A DNA stretch of 64,000 nucleotides from Bacillota bacterium (GTDB lineage: Bacteria > Bacillota > Clostridia > Christensenellales > SZUA-584): positions 72,963-136,962 of the forward strand of contig JAEYZN010000036.1 in the NCBI GenBank assembly GCA_023428025.1, written 5' to 3'. Shown piece by piece: positions 16,402 through 24,240 of the stretch (the stretch's first letter is position 1; every line of letters begins with the position of its first letter). The notes beneath the pieces were generated by a model. The model did no database searches and had not been told where the DNA came from. It saw only the letters and a program-made list of their open reading frames with translations. The position numbers and the translations under genes are program-made.

Positions 16402-16728
16402 CTACTCCCCGTCCTTTTTGTCGCAGCCGCAGCCCTCGCCATGGACATGGCCTTCTCCATCCTCTTCGTCTTCATAATAAAGACGTTCAAACTCCTCCCA
16501 AACCTTGTCCAGCTTGGCTTCGTCTTCGATGGGGACGTAGCAGTCGTCTCCGTCCTCGTCTTCCATTATCTCCATCAACAGCACTTCGCCGTTTTCGATG
16601 CCGTCCACGGTCTCTTCGGGCGTCAGCGCCACGTAGAAGCTGTCCTCATAATCGAACGTCATGATATGCAAAAAGCGCACCTCTGTGCCTTCTTCATCGG
16701 TGAGTATCACCACATCTTCGTCGCTCAT
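16402..16728 (-). CDS. DUF1292 family protein (108 aa)
   Basis: A small, very acidic protein with the DUF1292 pattern (VVILTDEEGTEVRFLHIMTF, then a YVALTP strand). It ends in a short Gly/His/Cys tail (HVHGEGCGCDKK) that could bind a metal. The family (B. subtilis YrzB) has no assigned function but commonly follows ruvX and ireB, as here. The ATG at 16728 follows AAAAGGAG; an upstream in-frame start at 16773 lacks a ribosome site. Confidence 0.9.
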   Translation of the reverse strand: MSDEDVVILTDEEGTEVRFLHIMTFDYEDSFYVALTPEETVDGIENGEVLLMEIMEDEDGDDCYVPIEDEAKLDKVWEEFERLYYEDEEDGEGHVHGEGCGCDKKDGE

Positions 16729-16814
16729 AATATCTCCTTTTTTAAAAAGTACGGTTTTTCTATTATCTCCCACCGCAGCGGGGTTCTATTCAGACCGTCC
16801 TGCAAAGTATGGCA

Positions 16815-17225
16815 TTAAAAGGGATGCCTGTCAAGGTACGCGCGCAATATGTAGACGGCGGCCAGCTTGTCCACCACCTGGCGGCGTTTCTTGCGCGACA
16901 CGTCCGCCTCGATCAAAAAGCGCTCCGCGCTCACGGTGGTCAGCCGCTCGTCCTGAAACGCGACCTCCACGCCCAGCGCGGTCAGCTGCGCGGCAAATTC
17001 GCGCACGTTCTGCACCGCCGGGCCCTCGGTGCCATTCATGTTCAGCGGCAGCCCCGCCACCACCAGCGATGCGCCCAGTTCCTTCGCCTTGGCGGCGATG
17101 TACGCCGCGTCGCCCTCACCCGTCCGCGCATACGTCTCCACACCCTGCGCCGTATAGCCCAGGCTGTCTGAGATGGCGATGCCGATGCGCTTCTCTCCAA
17201 TATCGATGCCCATGATTTTTTTCAT
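16815..17225 (-). CDS. ruvX: Putative pre-16S rRNA nuclease / Holliday junction resolvase (136 aa)
   Basis: YqgF/RuvX protein with an RNase H-like fold. The N-terminal metal-binding strand is clear (MGIDIGEKRIGIAISD), followed by VVAGLPLNMNGTEGP, FQDERLTTVSAE and a final VDKLAAVYIL. Required in many bacteria for 16S rRNA 5' maturation; the resolvase role is less certain. Length is normal. It sits between ireB and the DUF1292 gene in the conserved Firmicutes order, but is separated from ireB by a terminator-like hairpin, so expression may be partly independent. Confidence 0.95.
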   Translation of the reverse strand: MKKIMGIDIGEKRIGIAISDSLGYTAQGVETYARTGEGDAAYIAAKAKELGASLVVAGLPLNMNGTEGPAVQNVREFAAQLTALGVEVAFQDERLTTVSAERFLIEADVSRKKRRQVVDKLAAVYILRAYLDRHPF

Positions 17226-17274
17226 GCGTTACCTGCCGATTTATTATTTGCAAAGCGGCGCTTTGTTGCCCCAT

Positions 17275-17299
17275 CAAAAAAGCCGCGCTTTGGCGGCTT
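17275..17299 (-). terminator. Terminator-like hairpin between ireB and ruvX
   Basis: AAAGCCGC (17278-17285) and GCGGCTTT (17292-17299) form an 8-bp stem. On the minus strand a run of six T follows. It should partly or wholly stop transcription from ireB. Confidence 0.7.
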
Positions 17300-17355
17300 T
17301 ATTATATCATGTTTTGGGCGCAATAAGCTAGACGGTTCGGCAAACAGTTTTCCGG

Positions 17356-17628
17356 TCACTCATCCGACTTGGCCATATTCTCGATATATACCTTCACAAA
17401 CTCTTCGAGCAATTCGTCGCGCTCCACGCGCTTGATCAGCGAGCGGGCGTTCTTATAGTTCGTGATGTATGTGGGATCGCCGGAGATGATGTAACCCACG
17501 ATCTGATTGACCGGGTCATACCCCTTGTCCTTCAGCGCGTCGCAAACCAGCCAGATCACTTCGCGCGCCGGATTGCTCAGCTCTTTAGTCAGTGAGAATT
17601 TCATCGTCTCGTCAAACCTGGTCACCAC
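17356..17628 (-). CDS. ireB: IreB family regulatory phosphoprotein (90 aa)
   Basis: Small regulator that in enterococci is phosphorylated by the PASTA kinase IreK and affects cephalosporin tolerance. The family signature is nearly complete: RFDETMKFSL at the N-terminus, DALKDKGYDPVNQIVGYI and SGDPTYITNYKNARSLI. The threonine of DETMKF lies in the phosphorylated region of the family. The longer open frame starts at 17718, but AGGGGGT lies 7 bases before the GTG at 17628 and a promoter ends at 17656, so the GTG start is chosen. First gene of the ruvX cluster; alaS, its usual upstream neighbour, is absent. Confidence 0.9.
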   Translation of the reverse strand: MVTRFDETMKFSLTKELSNPAREVIWLVCDALKDKGYDPVNQIVGYIISGDPTYITNYKNARSLIKRVERDELLEEFVKVYIENMAKSDE

Positions 17629-17655
17629 TGGAATACCCCCTGTTTTCTTGAGTTC

Positions 17656-17684
17656 ATTATATAATATATATCGGCTCGATTCAA
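17656..17684 (-). promoter_or_regulatory. SigA promoter of ireB
   Basis: Minus strand: TTGAAT (17684-17679), a 17-base spacer and a perfect TATAAT (17661-17656). Confidence 0.8.
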
Positions 17685-17790
17685 ATGAATTAGTAATTTT
17701 CCTGCATAATTTAGTCAAAACGTAACGGTTGAAACTTATTCGTAATGTTTTTGGACAACAAACAGCCGGGCCTTCTCAAAAACGCAACAA

Positions 17791-17810
17791 AGCCGGTATT
17801 GATACCGGCT
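17791..17810 (-). terminator. Terminator of the small membrane protein gene
   Basis: AGCCGGTAT and ATACCGGCT form a near-perfect hairpin; on the minus strand TTGTTGCGTTTTT follows. Confidence 0.65.
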
Positions 17811-17892
17811 CAGTCCGAAGAGAAAAAATGTTTCATGACTCTTTGAGTCCCGCAAACCTGCCAGACGGCGCCGGCTTTCGCCGGTCAGCCTG

Positions 17893-18057
17893 TTACAGCC
17901 CTGTTTCCGCCATCTTATCCATGTGGGTACTGATCGCGCTGCGTCCTCTGCGGAAAACCCGCTTCAGCTTCGGCTGAATATACGGCAATGCAATGACGGC
18001 CGCCGCCGCCCCGACCATGCTGCCGGCGATCATGCCCACTACCAAATGTCCTCTCAT
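17893..18057 (-). CDS. Small membrane protein (54 aa)
   Basis: This short frame starts with MRGHLVVGMIAGSMVG and has one predicted membrane span, followed by a basic stretch (KLKRVFRRGR) and a short polar tail ending HMDKMAETGL. A glycine-rich span plus a basic tail is like YtxH-type small membrane proteins, but the match is too short to be firm. The ribosome site AAAGGAGT lies 10 bases before the ATG and a terminator lies about 80 bases beyond the stop, which supports a real gene. Confidence 0.65.
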   Translation of the reverse strand: MRGHLVVGMIAGSMVGAAAAVIALPYIQPKLKRVFRRGRSAISTHMDKMAETGL

Positions 18058-18254
18058 GATATACAAACACTCCTTTCAAACATTCATCGGTTAATGGTAG
18101 TTTGTGCAGGAATCGTCAGATATATCACAGTCATATATGCACATTTATCCCATTTTTTGTTTACGCTCTGATAGTTGGCAATGCCGGGCGGATGATTTCC
18201 AGCCATCACACAGGTCTACACTCTGCTCCCGCAAGCCACCACCAGCTCTTCCCT

Positions 18255-19427
18255 CTATACAAAAGTTCCCTTATCCCGTCGCTGGGCAAACAGCGGAGAA
18301 AGCGCCTGCAGGCGCGTCACCGAAGCCGTTATCTTTTCTATGGCCTCGTCGATCTCAACATCCGTATTGTCCCGCCCAAGTGTAATGCGCACCGCGCCGC
18401 GCGCCTGTTCGGTGGAAAGCCCCATCGCCATCAGCACATACGACGGCTTGGGAGAGCCGGACGAGCAGGCGGAGCCGGTGGACACCGCAATATCGTCCAG
18501 ATCCAGATGCGTCAGCAGCGCCTCGCCCTCGATGCCCCCGAAGCTGATGTTGACATGCCCCGGCAGCTTGCCCGCCGCATCGCCGTTCAGCTGCGTTTCG
18601 GGCAGCTCCAGCAGCGCATCCGCCAGTTTTTTGGACAGCGCCGCCTCGTGCGCCGCGTGTTTGTCCATATCGCTCTGGGCCAGCCCCGCCGCCGCACCCA
18701 GGCCCACGATGCCCGGCGTGTTGAGCGTGCCCGCCCGCATATCCTTCTCATGGCCGCCGCCGTGCATGAACTTGGCGAGCGAGATGCCGCCGCGCACATA
18801 CAGCGCGCCGACGCCCTTGGGCCCGTAAAACTTGTGGGCGCTGAGCGACAGCATATCCACGTCCAGCTCGCCCACATGGAGCGGGATGTGGCCCACGGCC
18901 TGCACCGCGTCGGTGTGGAACAGCACGTCGCGCAAACGCGCGATGCGCCCGATCTCGGCGATGGGCATGATGGTGCCCGTCTCGTTGTTGGCCGTCATGA
19001 TGCTGATCAGTATGGTGTCCGGCCGGACCGCTTTTTCCACGTCGTCCGGGTTCACCCGGCCCTTGCCGTCCACCGGCAGATATGTCACGTCAAAGCCGCG
19101 GGACCGCAGGTACTTGCAGGTGTCCAGCACCGCGTGGTGCTCCACCGCGCTCGTGATGATATGTCCGCTGCCCGCCGCCTCCGCGACGCCCTTTACTGCC
19201 CAGTTGTCACTCTCGGTTCCGCCCGAGGTGAAATAGATATCGGCCGGGTCCGCGCCGATCAGCGACGCCACCTGCGTCCGCGCCGTCAGCACCGCCTTCT
19301 CCGCCGCCCGGCCAAAGCCGTGCTGGCTGGAGGTATTGCCGAAATAGTCCTCAAAGTAAGGCCGCATCGCGTCAAACACCGTCTTATCAGTGTATGTCGT
19401 GGCGGCATGGTCCAGATAAATCCCCAT
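18255..19427 (-). CDS. Cysteine desulfurase, NifS/IscS type (390 aa)
   Basis: PLP enzyme that moves sulfur from L-cysteine to an enzyme persulfide for Fe-S clusters or tRNA thiolation. Visible: YLDHAATTYT at the N-terminus, VEHHAVLD, NNETGT, the PLP lysine in SLSAHKFYGPKG and the active Cys loop VSTGSACSSGSPKPSYVL. Length and loop are those of the IscS/NifS class (group I). It starts 4 bases after its Rrf2 regulator gene and is almost surely cotranscribed with it. No iscU or tRNA thiolase (mnmA) gene follows within the window. Confidence 0.95.
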   Translation of the reverse strand: MGIYLDHAATTYTDKTVFDAMRPYFEDYFGNTSSQHGFGRAAEKAVLTARTQVASLIGADPADIYFTSGGTESDNWAVKGVAEAAGSGHIITSAVEHHAVLDTCKYLRSRGFDVTYLPVDGKGRVNPDDVEKAVRPDTILISIMTANNETGTIMPIAEIGRIARLRDVLFHTDAVQAVGHIPLHVGELDVDMLSLSAHKFYGPKGVGALYVRGGISLAKFMHGGGHEKDMRAGTLNTPGIVGLGAAAGLAQSDMDKHAAHEAALSKKLADALLELPETQLNGDAAGKLPGHVNISFGGIEGEALLTHLDLDDIAVSTGSACSSGSPKPSYVLMAMGLSTEQARGAVRITLGRDNTDVEIDEAIEKITASVTRLQALSPLFAQRRDKGTFV

Positions 19428-19431
19428 GTTG

Positions 19432-19872
19432 TTACCTTTTTTCCTTTTCCTGCGGCGCGTCCAGACGCCGGTAGTCGTTCACCATGTCCTGCAATGTGAT
19501 GCCGTTTATCACACTGTTGATGCCGTCGTGTATGCGCTGCCAGATGAGGCGCGCCGTGCAGCTGTCCGCTTTTTCACAGGCCGCGTCGCTGCCCGCGCAT
19601 TCCGAGGGCATCAGCTCGCCCTCCAATGCCACCAGCACGCTGCCCACGGATATCTTCTCCGGCTCTGCCGCCAGCTCATATCCGCCGCCCGCGCCGCGCC
19701 GCGCCATCACCAGCCCTGCCTTTTTCAGCGCGGGAAATATCTGCTCCAGATACGGTTCGGGCAGCCCCTGCTCTTCGGCGATCTGCCGCAGGCTAAGTGG
19801 GCCCTTCCTCCAGGCTTTGGCCAGCTCAAACATCGCGCGAAGGCCGTAACGCCCTTTTGTGGAAATGATCAA
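19432..19872 (-). CDS. Rrf2 family transcriptional regulator, IscR-like (146 aa)
   Basis: Winged-helix DNA-binding protein: TKGRYGLRAMFELA, then SLRQIAEEQGLPEPYLEQIFPALKKAG as the helix-turn-helix and RRGAGGGYELA as the wing. Three cysteines (ECAGSDAACEKADSC) match the C-x5-C-x5-C cluster ligands of IscR, so it probably senses a [2Fe-2S] cluster and controls the desulfurase gene that follows. The TTG at 19872 is chosen because GGAGGAG lies 6 bases upstream and the residues after it align with the family's usual N-terminus (IISTKGRYG). Confidence 0.93.
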   Translation of the reverse strand: MIISTKGRYGLRAMFELAKAWRKGPLSLRQIAEEQGLPEPYLEQIFPALKKAGLVMARRGAGGGYELAAEPEKISVGSVLVALEGELMPSECAGSDAACEKADSCTARLIWQRIHDGINSVINGITLQDMVNDYRRLDAPQEKEKR

Positions 19873-19929
19873 CGCCGTCTCCTCCGTATTATGCCCCGAT
19901 AAGGCCATATCGAATGTATTGGCATCATA

Positions 19930-19950
19930 ATCCGATGTTTTTCATCGGAT
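19930..19950 (-). promoter_or_regulatory. Probable Rrf2 operator, 21-bp palindrome
   Basis: ATCCGATG and CATCGGAT are perfect inverted repeats around a 5-base centre. The palindrome starts 3 bases downstream of the -10 box and covers the expected transcription start, the right place for an autorepressor site. Confidence 0.5.
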
Positions 19951-19952
19951 TT

Positions 19953-19981
19953 ATACTAGGTCTTTCCCGCCTCTTTGTCAA
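19953..19981 (-). promoter_or_regulatory. Promoter of the rrf2-desulfurase operon
   Basis: Minus strand: perfect TTGACA (19981-19976), a 17-base spacer and TAGTAT (19958-19953). Confidence 0.65.
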
Positions 19982-20074
19982 GCAGGAATCATGCGCGATC
20001 ATTATAGTTTTGCCGCACCGCACTGCCAATTTATATTAACATCATACAAGCAGCCTTCCCGGACAAACAAAACA

Positions 20075-20110
20075 CCCCGCTCACCAGCCCATTTAAGATG
20101 GCAAGCGGGG
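20075..20110 (-). terminator. Terminator of the hsp20 gene
   Basis: CCCCGCT (20075-20081) pairs with AGCGGGG (20104-20110), with partial inner pairing; on the minus strand GTGTTTTGTTT follows. Confidence 0.7.
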
Positions 20111-20188
20111 CGCAGTCCCTTTACAAACAATTCTCAGAGGGATTGCCGTGGGAACGTCACCGCCCCCACGGCTGCTATGGTATTGTCG

Positions 20189-20629
20189 TTACTGGATCTC
20201 TATCCGGCGGGTATTGTCCACCGGCGTTTTGATGGGGACGGCTACCTTCAGCACGCCGTTGTCCAGCTTCGCGCTGATGGCGTCGGCGTCCACATCTCCC
20301 AGGTGCACGCTACGGCTCATCGAGGATACGCGCCTCTCCCGATGGATGTAATTCTTGTTCTCCTCGTTCTTGTTCTCTTCGCGATTCACGGCGATGCTGA
20401 GCGTGCCGTCCCGCAGGTCCAAAGAGACCTCTTCCTTCTTCACGCCGGGCAGCTCGGCCTCAATGAGATACTCTTTGTCGGTCTGCTGCACATCAAGCTT
20501 GAAGCCTTCGCGGACGCGCCGGCCGTTAAACCACGGGTCGGTAAAGAAGTCGTCCATCATGTTGTAGAAATCCTCGAAGCCTGTGGTCGAAGGCCCGCGG
20601 CCTCTTCCATACGGTATCAGGTTTGCCAT
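20189..20629 (-). CDS. Hsp20/alpha-crystallin small heat-shock protein (146 aa)
   Basis: ATP-independent holdase that keeps unfolding proteins soluble. The alpha-crystallin domain spans about residues 40-140: YLIEAELPGVKKEEVSLDL, then SVHLGDVDADAISAKLDNGVLKVAVP, ending with the RRIEIQ tail. The IxI/V motif in the tail (IEI) is present. The ATG at 20629 follows AAAGGAG by 9 bases. Transcription is predicted to be controlled by HrcA through the perfect CIRCE element upstream. Confidence 0.95.
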   Translation of the reverse strand: MANLIPYGRGRGPSTTGFEDFYNMMDDFFTDPWFNGRRVREGFKLDVQQTDKEYLIEAELPGVKKEEVSLDLRDGTLSIAVNREENKNEENKNYIHRERRVSSMSRSVHLGDVDADAISAKLDNGVLKVAVPIKTPVDNTRRIEIQ

Positions 20630-20680
20630 TGTGATCAACTCCTTTCACATCTTATATTGATGTAATTATGTATACTTTTG

Positions 20681-20707
20681 TTAGCACTCTCAATCGTCGA
20701 GTGCTAA
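20681..20707 (-). promoter_or_regulatory. CIRCE heat-shock operator of hsp20
   Basis: TTAGCACTC, nine bases, GAGTGCTAA: an exact match to the HrcA operator consensus, placed between the promoter and the start codon. Confidence 0.95.
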
Positions 20708-20721
20708 CTTCATCTGATTAT

Positions 20722-20750
20722 TTTATAGCACAATGCCGCTTTTTAGTCAA
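20722..20750 (-). promoter_or_regulatory. SigA promoter of hsp20
   Basis: Minus strand: TTGACT (20750-20745), a 17-base spacer and TATAAA (20727-20722). The start of transcription falls just upstream of the CIRCE element. Confidence 0.85.
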
Positions 20751-20906
20751 CGGATGTCATAATTTTTTTACAAATTTTCGGAGCTATATATGAGTGTATG
20801 TACTCTCTTTAAGCAACGTGATCGATGGCTGCAAAGCTCTCCCTCTTGCGCAATTGCCGGTTTTGCGGTAAGTTGGAAACAAATAAGAGATAAGCCGGAG
20901 GGGCCG

Positions 20907-21377
20907 ATGGCGGAAGGGAAAACGCCCGAAGAAACAAAAGTCGTGATGACCGAGCTGGTGCTGCCCGGCATGACCAACCTGCTGGGAAATTTGCTGGGCG
21001 GGCAGATGATGCACTGGATGGATGTGGCGGCGGCGCTGTGCTGCATGCGTCACGCCCATAAGCAGGTGACCACCGTTGCCGTGGAGGCGCTGGAGTTCAA
21101 GCACCCCGTGCGGCAGGGCGAGATGGTAAGCGTGGAGGCCAAGCTCGTCTGGACGGGGCGGACCTCCATGAAGGTCAAGGTTACAGCCAGGGCGGAAAAC
21201 CTGGCCACGGGCGCCGAAATCGTCACCAATGTCGCCAAGCTGACCTTTGTCGCAATGGGAAAGGACGGCGGCAAAACGCCGGTGCCGAAGCTCCTCCCCC
21301 AGACGGACGAGGAGCGCAAGGACTTCGAGTGTGAAGAGGCGGCCTATCATGGACGGATGCTTAAGAAATGCCAGTAG
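20907..21377 (+). CDS. Acyl-CoA thioesterase, hotdog fold (156 aa)
   Basis: Hydrolyses acyl-CoA to free acid and CoA. The hotdog signature is clear: GNLLGGQMMHWMDVAAALCCMRHA, with the Asp typical of YciA/BACH-type thioesterases, then VEALEFKHPVRQGEMVSVEAK and VTARAENL. Length fits single-hotdog YciA-type enzymes that act as hexamers. The start at 20907 is supported by GGAGGGG 5 bases upstream; an in-frame ATG at 20790 would add an unlike 39-residue extension. It stands alone between the hsp20 promoter and a convergent small gene. Confidence 0.88.
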   Translation: MAEGKTPEETKVVMTELVLPGMTNLLGNLLGGQMMHWMDVAAALCCMRHAHKQVTTVAVEALEFKHPVRQGEMVSVEAKLVWTGRTSMKVKVTARAENLATGAEIVTNVAKLTFVAMGKDGGKTPVPKLLPQTDEERKDFECEEAAYHGRMLKKCQ

Positions 21378-21453
21378 CGAGGCTTCTCTGTACAAGAGTT
21401 TTGGATTACGAGATCGTCGTTTTTGTGCAGAACGGCTGCTATGCCGATTGTGG

Positions 21454-21672
21454 TTACCGGGCTGTGAAAAAGCCCTCGACCCAATTGTCTTCGTCAATGC
21501 GATATTCATCAATGTAAAAACATTCAACAGGATGGTCCTTAAAACCCGGCGCGTTCTTCAACCTTTCAACTGCCGCTTTTGCCGAATCATGACTCGAATA
21601 TACACCGATAAACTTGACTTCATCCTCTTCGTTTAATTGATAGCAATGCTGAAGAACATATACAAATTCCAT
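21454..21672 (-). CDS. Small DUF7336-like protein (72 aa)
   Basis: A compact soluble protein starting MEFVYVLQHCYQLN and ending in YRIDEDNWVEGFFTA. The pattern of a short N-terminal strand, FIGVYSSHDSAKAAVERLKNAPGF and a C-terminal Trp-containing strand is that of a widespread small domain (DUF7336-type) with no assigned function. AAAGGTGA lies about 7 bases before the start. It stands alone, convergent with the thioesterase gene. Confidence 0.75.
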   Translation of the reverse strand: MEFVYVLQHCYQLNEEDEVKFIGVYSSHDSAKAAVERLKNAPGFKDHPVECFYIDEYRIDEDNWVEGFFTAR

Positions 21673-21756
21673 GTGCCGTCACCTTTAATATATAATTATT
21701 TCAGAAAAGCGAGGCCGCGTCATTCTCCTGGCGCGGCCCTTCTGTATACTATGAAC

Positions 21757-21924
21757 CTATCTCCTGTGCGTTGCGGCATATATCGCCGCCGTCACGATGC
21801 CCGCCACCAGCAGCAGCGCCACCACGATGAACAGCACGGCCATCAGCCGAAACAGCAGGCCCAGCAGCACCCACAGCACCAGCAGCGCACAGAACGTGAA
21901 GAGTATCGCTTTGACTGTGTTCAT
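21757..21924 (-). CDS. Small hydrophobic membrane protein (55 aa)
   Basis: Two adjoining hydrophobic helices (about residues 5-24 and 26-48) with a short basic C-terminus (ATHRR). Its ATG overlaps the stop codon of the nitroreductase gene as TAATG, indicating translational coupling. No family is recognised. It may be a small accessory or stress-related membrane peptide; function unknown. Confidence 0.7.
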   Translation of the reverse strand: MNTVKAILFTFCALLVLWVLLGLLFRLMAVLFIVVALLLVAGIVTAAIYAATHRR

Positions 21925-22541
21925 TAAGCCTCCCCAGTGTCGTGACGCACCAGCAGCCGCGGCGGTATGGGCGATATCTCCTTCTCTCCCGGCGCGGCTG
22001 TCGGGCGGCCAAACGGCATCTGCGCGATCAGCTCCCAGCTCTGCGGCACGTTCCACCGCTTTTTCACCGCGTCGTCGATTACCGGGTTATAATGCTGCAG
22101 CGACGCGCCGAGGCCTTCCGCCTCCAGCGCCGACCATATCACAAACTGGTGCATCGCGTTGGAATGCTGCGCCCAGAGGGTGAATTTTTCCGCGTACAGC
22201 GGGAACTGGGCGACCAGCGCGCCCACCGCGTCCTTGTCCACAAAATAAAGCACCGTGCCATAGCCCGCCGCAAAGCAGGAGTTGATCTTGTCCTCCGTCT
22301 CGGCGAACCGCTCCGGCTTGGTTAGGGGACGAAGCGCGTCCAACGTCAGCTGCCATAATGTTTTATGCGCCTCGCCGAACAGCAGCAGCAGCCGAGTGGT
22401 CTGCGAGTTGTACGGCGACGGTACGTGCCTCAGCGCGTCCGCCGTGATCTGTGTGATGCGCGCCTCGGACACGATGGGCGTATCGTCGATGGTGTATATG
22501 CTGCGCCGTCCCTGCACAGCGCTCCAAAAATTCTTGTCCAT
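21924..22541 (-). CDS. Nitroreductase family protein, Hbn1/FMR2-like (205 aa)
   Basis: FMN-dependent oxidoreductase of the nitroreductase superfamily, of the short type related to fungal Hbn1 and bacterial YdfN/YodC. Signatures: FWSAVQGRRSIYTID near the N-terminus (FMN phosphate contact), VPSPYNSQTTRLLLLFGE, and AEGLGASLQHYNP in the C-terminal part. The start at 22541 follows GGAGG by 7 bases; an upstream in-frame start is rejected for lack of a ribosome site. It probably reduces nitro or quinone compounds in the cytoplasm and is coupled to a small membrane protein gene. Confidence 0.9.
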   Translation of the reverse strand: MDKNFWSAVQGRRSIYTIDDTPIVSEARITQITADALRHVPSPYNSQTTRLLLLFGEAHKTLWQLTLDALRPLTKPERFAETEDKINSCFAAGYGTVLYFVDKDAVGALVAQFPLYAEKFTLWAQHSNAMHQFVIWSALEAEGLGASLQHYNPVIDDAVKKRWNVPQSWELIAQMPFGRPTAAPGEKEISPIPPRLLVRHDTGEA

Positions 22542-22613
22542 AATCCGCCTCCTGTTAAGGTAAATACTCCCTTTCAGTATACCCCCGGAGTACGTGTCAT
22601 ACAATATGTTAAT

Positions 22614-23327
22614 TCATACTATTTTACTTATCTCAGTTTTCAATTGCTTGATAATGCGCTTTTCCAGCCGCGATATGTAGGACTGCGATATGCCTAAACA
22701 GTCGGCCACCTGCTTCTGGGTACGCTCTTTCTGCCCGTTCAGGCCAAAACGCATCTCCATGATGACCTTCTCCCGGTCACACAGCTTGGCGATGCAGGCC
22801 TGCATCAGATCTTTCTCGACGCCACCCTCGATCTCGGTGTACACCACGTCCGGCTCAGTGCCCAGTATGTCGGACAGCAACAGCTCATTGCCGTCCCAGT
22901 CCACGTTGAGTGGCTCGTCGAACGACACCTCGAACCGCAGCCGCGCGTTGCGCCGCAGGTACATCAGTATCTCGTTTTCGATACAGCGCGAGGCGTAGGT
23001 CGCCAGCTTGATGTTTTTATCCACGTCAAAGGTGTTCACCGCCTTGATGAGCCCGATGGTGCCGATGGAGATGAGGTCCTCGATCCCGATGCCGGTGTTC
23101 TCGAACTTGCGCGCGATGTACACGACGAGCCGCAGGTTGCGTTCAATCAGCGCGCGCCGCACCGTCTTGTCGCCCTTGCCCAGCAGCCGGAGCAGCGTGT
23201 CCTCCTCCTCGCGGGACAGCGGCGGGGGAAGCGCCTCGCTGCCGCCGATATACGCCGCCCAATCGCTCAGCCTCAGCCGCAGCATCACCCATGCCGCCAG
23301 TTTGCGCACCCACATCGCCGTCTTCAT
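22614..23327 (-). CDS. sigE: RNA polymerase sporulation sigma factor SigE (237 aa)
   Basis: Mother-cell-specific sigma factor, made as an inactive precursor and activated by removal of an N-terminal pro-sequence. Visible: an amphipathic basic N-terminus (MKTAMWVRKLAAWVMLRLRL), LPPPLSREEEDTLL, region 2 (ERNLRLVVYIARKFENTGIGIEDLISIGTIGL, NIKLATYASRCIENEILMYLRR) and region 4 ending GISQSYISRLEKRIIKQLK. The start at 23327 follows AAAGGAG by 6 bases. It lies directly downstream of, and overlaps, spoIIGA, which encodes its processing protease. Confidence 0.96.
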   Translation of the reverse strand: MKTAMWVRKLAAWVMLRLRLSDWAAYIGGSEALPPPLSREEEDTLLRLLGKGDKTVRRALIERNLRLVVYIARKFENTGIGIEDLISIGTIGLIKAVNTFDVDKNIKLATYASRCIENEILMYLRRNARLRFEVSFDEPLNVDWDGNELLLSDILGTEPDVVYTEIEGGVEKDLMQACIAKLCDREKVIMEMRFGLNGQKERTQKQVADCLGISQSYISRLEKRIIKQLKTEISKIV

Positions 23328-24180
23328 TTTGTGCTCCTTTCTCAAGCTCATCCATCAATGTGCTGCCAATGATCGCGCCGCAGCCATCCGTCAGCGGCCT
23401 TCGCGCAAGGCACACCACCGCGCGCGCCTTTGCCGCCGCTCCCTTCACAGCCACGCCGTCTATCTCGATGCCTGTCAATATCCCGCCGCCCGACGCTGTG
23501 TCCAGCGGGATAATGCGCAGCCTGTCGGTCTCCGGTGCGCCGCGTCCTTCCAGCAGCGCCAGCAATTCCGGCTCCAGCAGCACTTGCGCCGCCGTATGGC
23601 TTAAAAAAATCACGCTCAGCCCGGTAAAGGGCTCCCGCGCGAGATTGCCCGTGTCGATAAACGCTTTTGTTTCCGCGCGCCGCGCGCCCATTTCCAGCCG
23701 GATGAGCGTGGTGTGAGCCATTCGCTGACGCGTCCGTCCTTCGATGCGCGCCAGCAGGCCTGTGACAGCCGCGCCTGTGAGCAGCCCCAGAAGAATAGCC
23801 CGGGCGGGCGGGCGGACAATCATGACGCCGCCCGCTGTCATCGTTTCACCATACGCTGCCGCTACGGCATATACCGCACCGGCCAGCGCGAATGACGCCG
23901 CCCAGAACGCGCAGACGCTTCTCCACGCACCCCTCTCGCCCCGTGCCCAAAACGCGATAAACCCCATCGCGAGGCCCACAAACACCCGGATGGGCAGCAT
24001 CGCCGCCGCCGTCACGCCGAACGCGACACACGCGTAAATGCCGCCCGCCGCCGCCGCCAGCACATACCGCCCCCATCGCCTGGTTGCCCGAGTCAGCTGA
24101 GATGCCAGCAGTATGATCAGCAAATTGACAATGAAATTGTCCAGAAAGACCAGCTCAACATAGACCTTTTGCAACCTCAT
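23143..24180 (-). CDS. spoIIGA: Sigma-E processing peptidase SpoIIGA, with a C-terminal extension into sigE (345 aa)
   Basis: Aspartic protease that cuts pro-SigE at the asymmetric septum. The N-terminal half has five predicted membrane spans; the C-terminal half carries the catalytic motif FIDTGNLAREPFTG (D-T-G). Family members normally end near the position corresponding to AIIGSTLMDELEKG, about where sigE starts. Here the frame stays open for about 61 more codons, overlapping sigE by 185 bases in another frame. That tail is Gly/Ala/Arg-rich and may be only unconstrained translation or the result of a lost stop. The ATG at 24180 follows ATGAGGGT. Confidence 0.9.
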   Translation of the reverse strand: MRLQKVYVELVFLDNFIVNLLIILLASQLTRATRRWGRYVLAAAAGGIYACVAFGVTAAAMLPIRVFVGLAMGFIAFWARGERGAWRSVCAFWAASFALAGAVYAVAAAYGETMTAGGVMIVRPPARAILLGLLTGAAVTGLLARIEGRTRQRMAHTTLIRLEMGARRAETKAFIDTGNLAREPFTGLSVIFLSHTAAQVLLEPELLALLEGRGAPETDRLRIIPLDTASGGGILTGIEIDGVAVKGAAAKARAVVCLARRPLTDGCGAIIGSTLMDELEKGAQNEDGDVGAQTGGMGDAAAEAERLGGVYRRQRGASPAAVPRGGGHAAPAAGQGRQDGAARAD

Positions 24181-24205
24181 CAGACCCTCATCCTGTGATG
24201 GGCAT

Positions 24206-24240
24206 ATTATATAGTTACTGTCAGTCGATATATTGTAGAA
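24206..24240 (-). promoter_or_regulatory. Possible Spo0A-controlled promoter of spoIIGA-sigE
   Basis: A perfect TATAAT (24211-24206, minus strand) has no acceptable -35 at 17 bases. TTGTAGAA (24233-24240, plus strand) differs from a 0A box (TTGTCGAA) at one base. This is like B. subtilis spoIIG, where Spo0A compensates for abnormal spacing, but it rests on one imperfect box. Confidence 0.35.

Noticed and set aside
17729..17977. 82-codon plus-strand frame
   Set aside because: It crosses a terminator hairpin and lies opposite the better supported small membrane protein gene.
20790..20906. Upstream extension of the thioesterase to ATG 20790
   Set aside because: The extra 39 residues have no relation to the hotdog fold and a ribosome site precedes the internal ATG at 20907.
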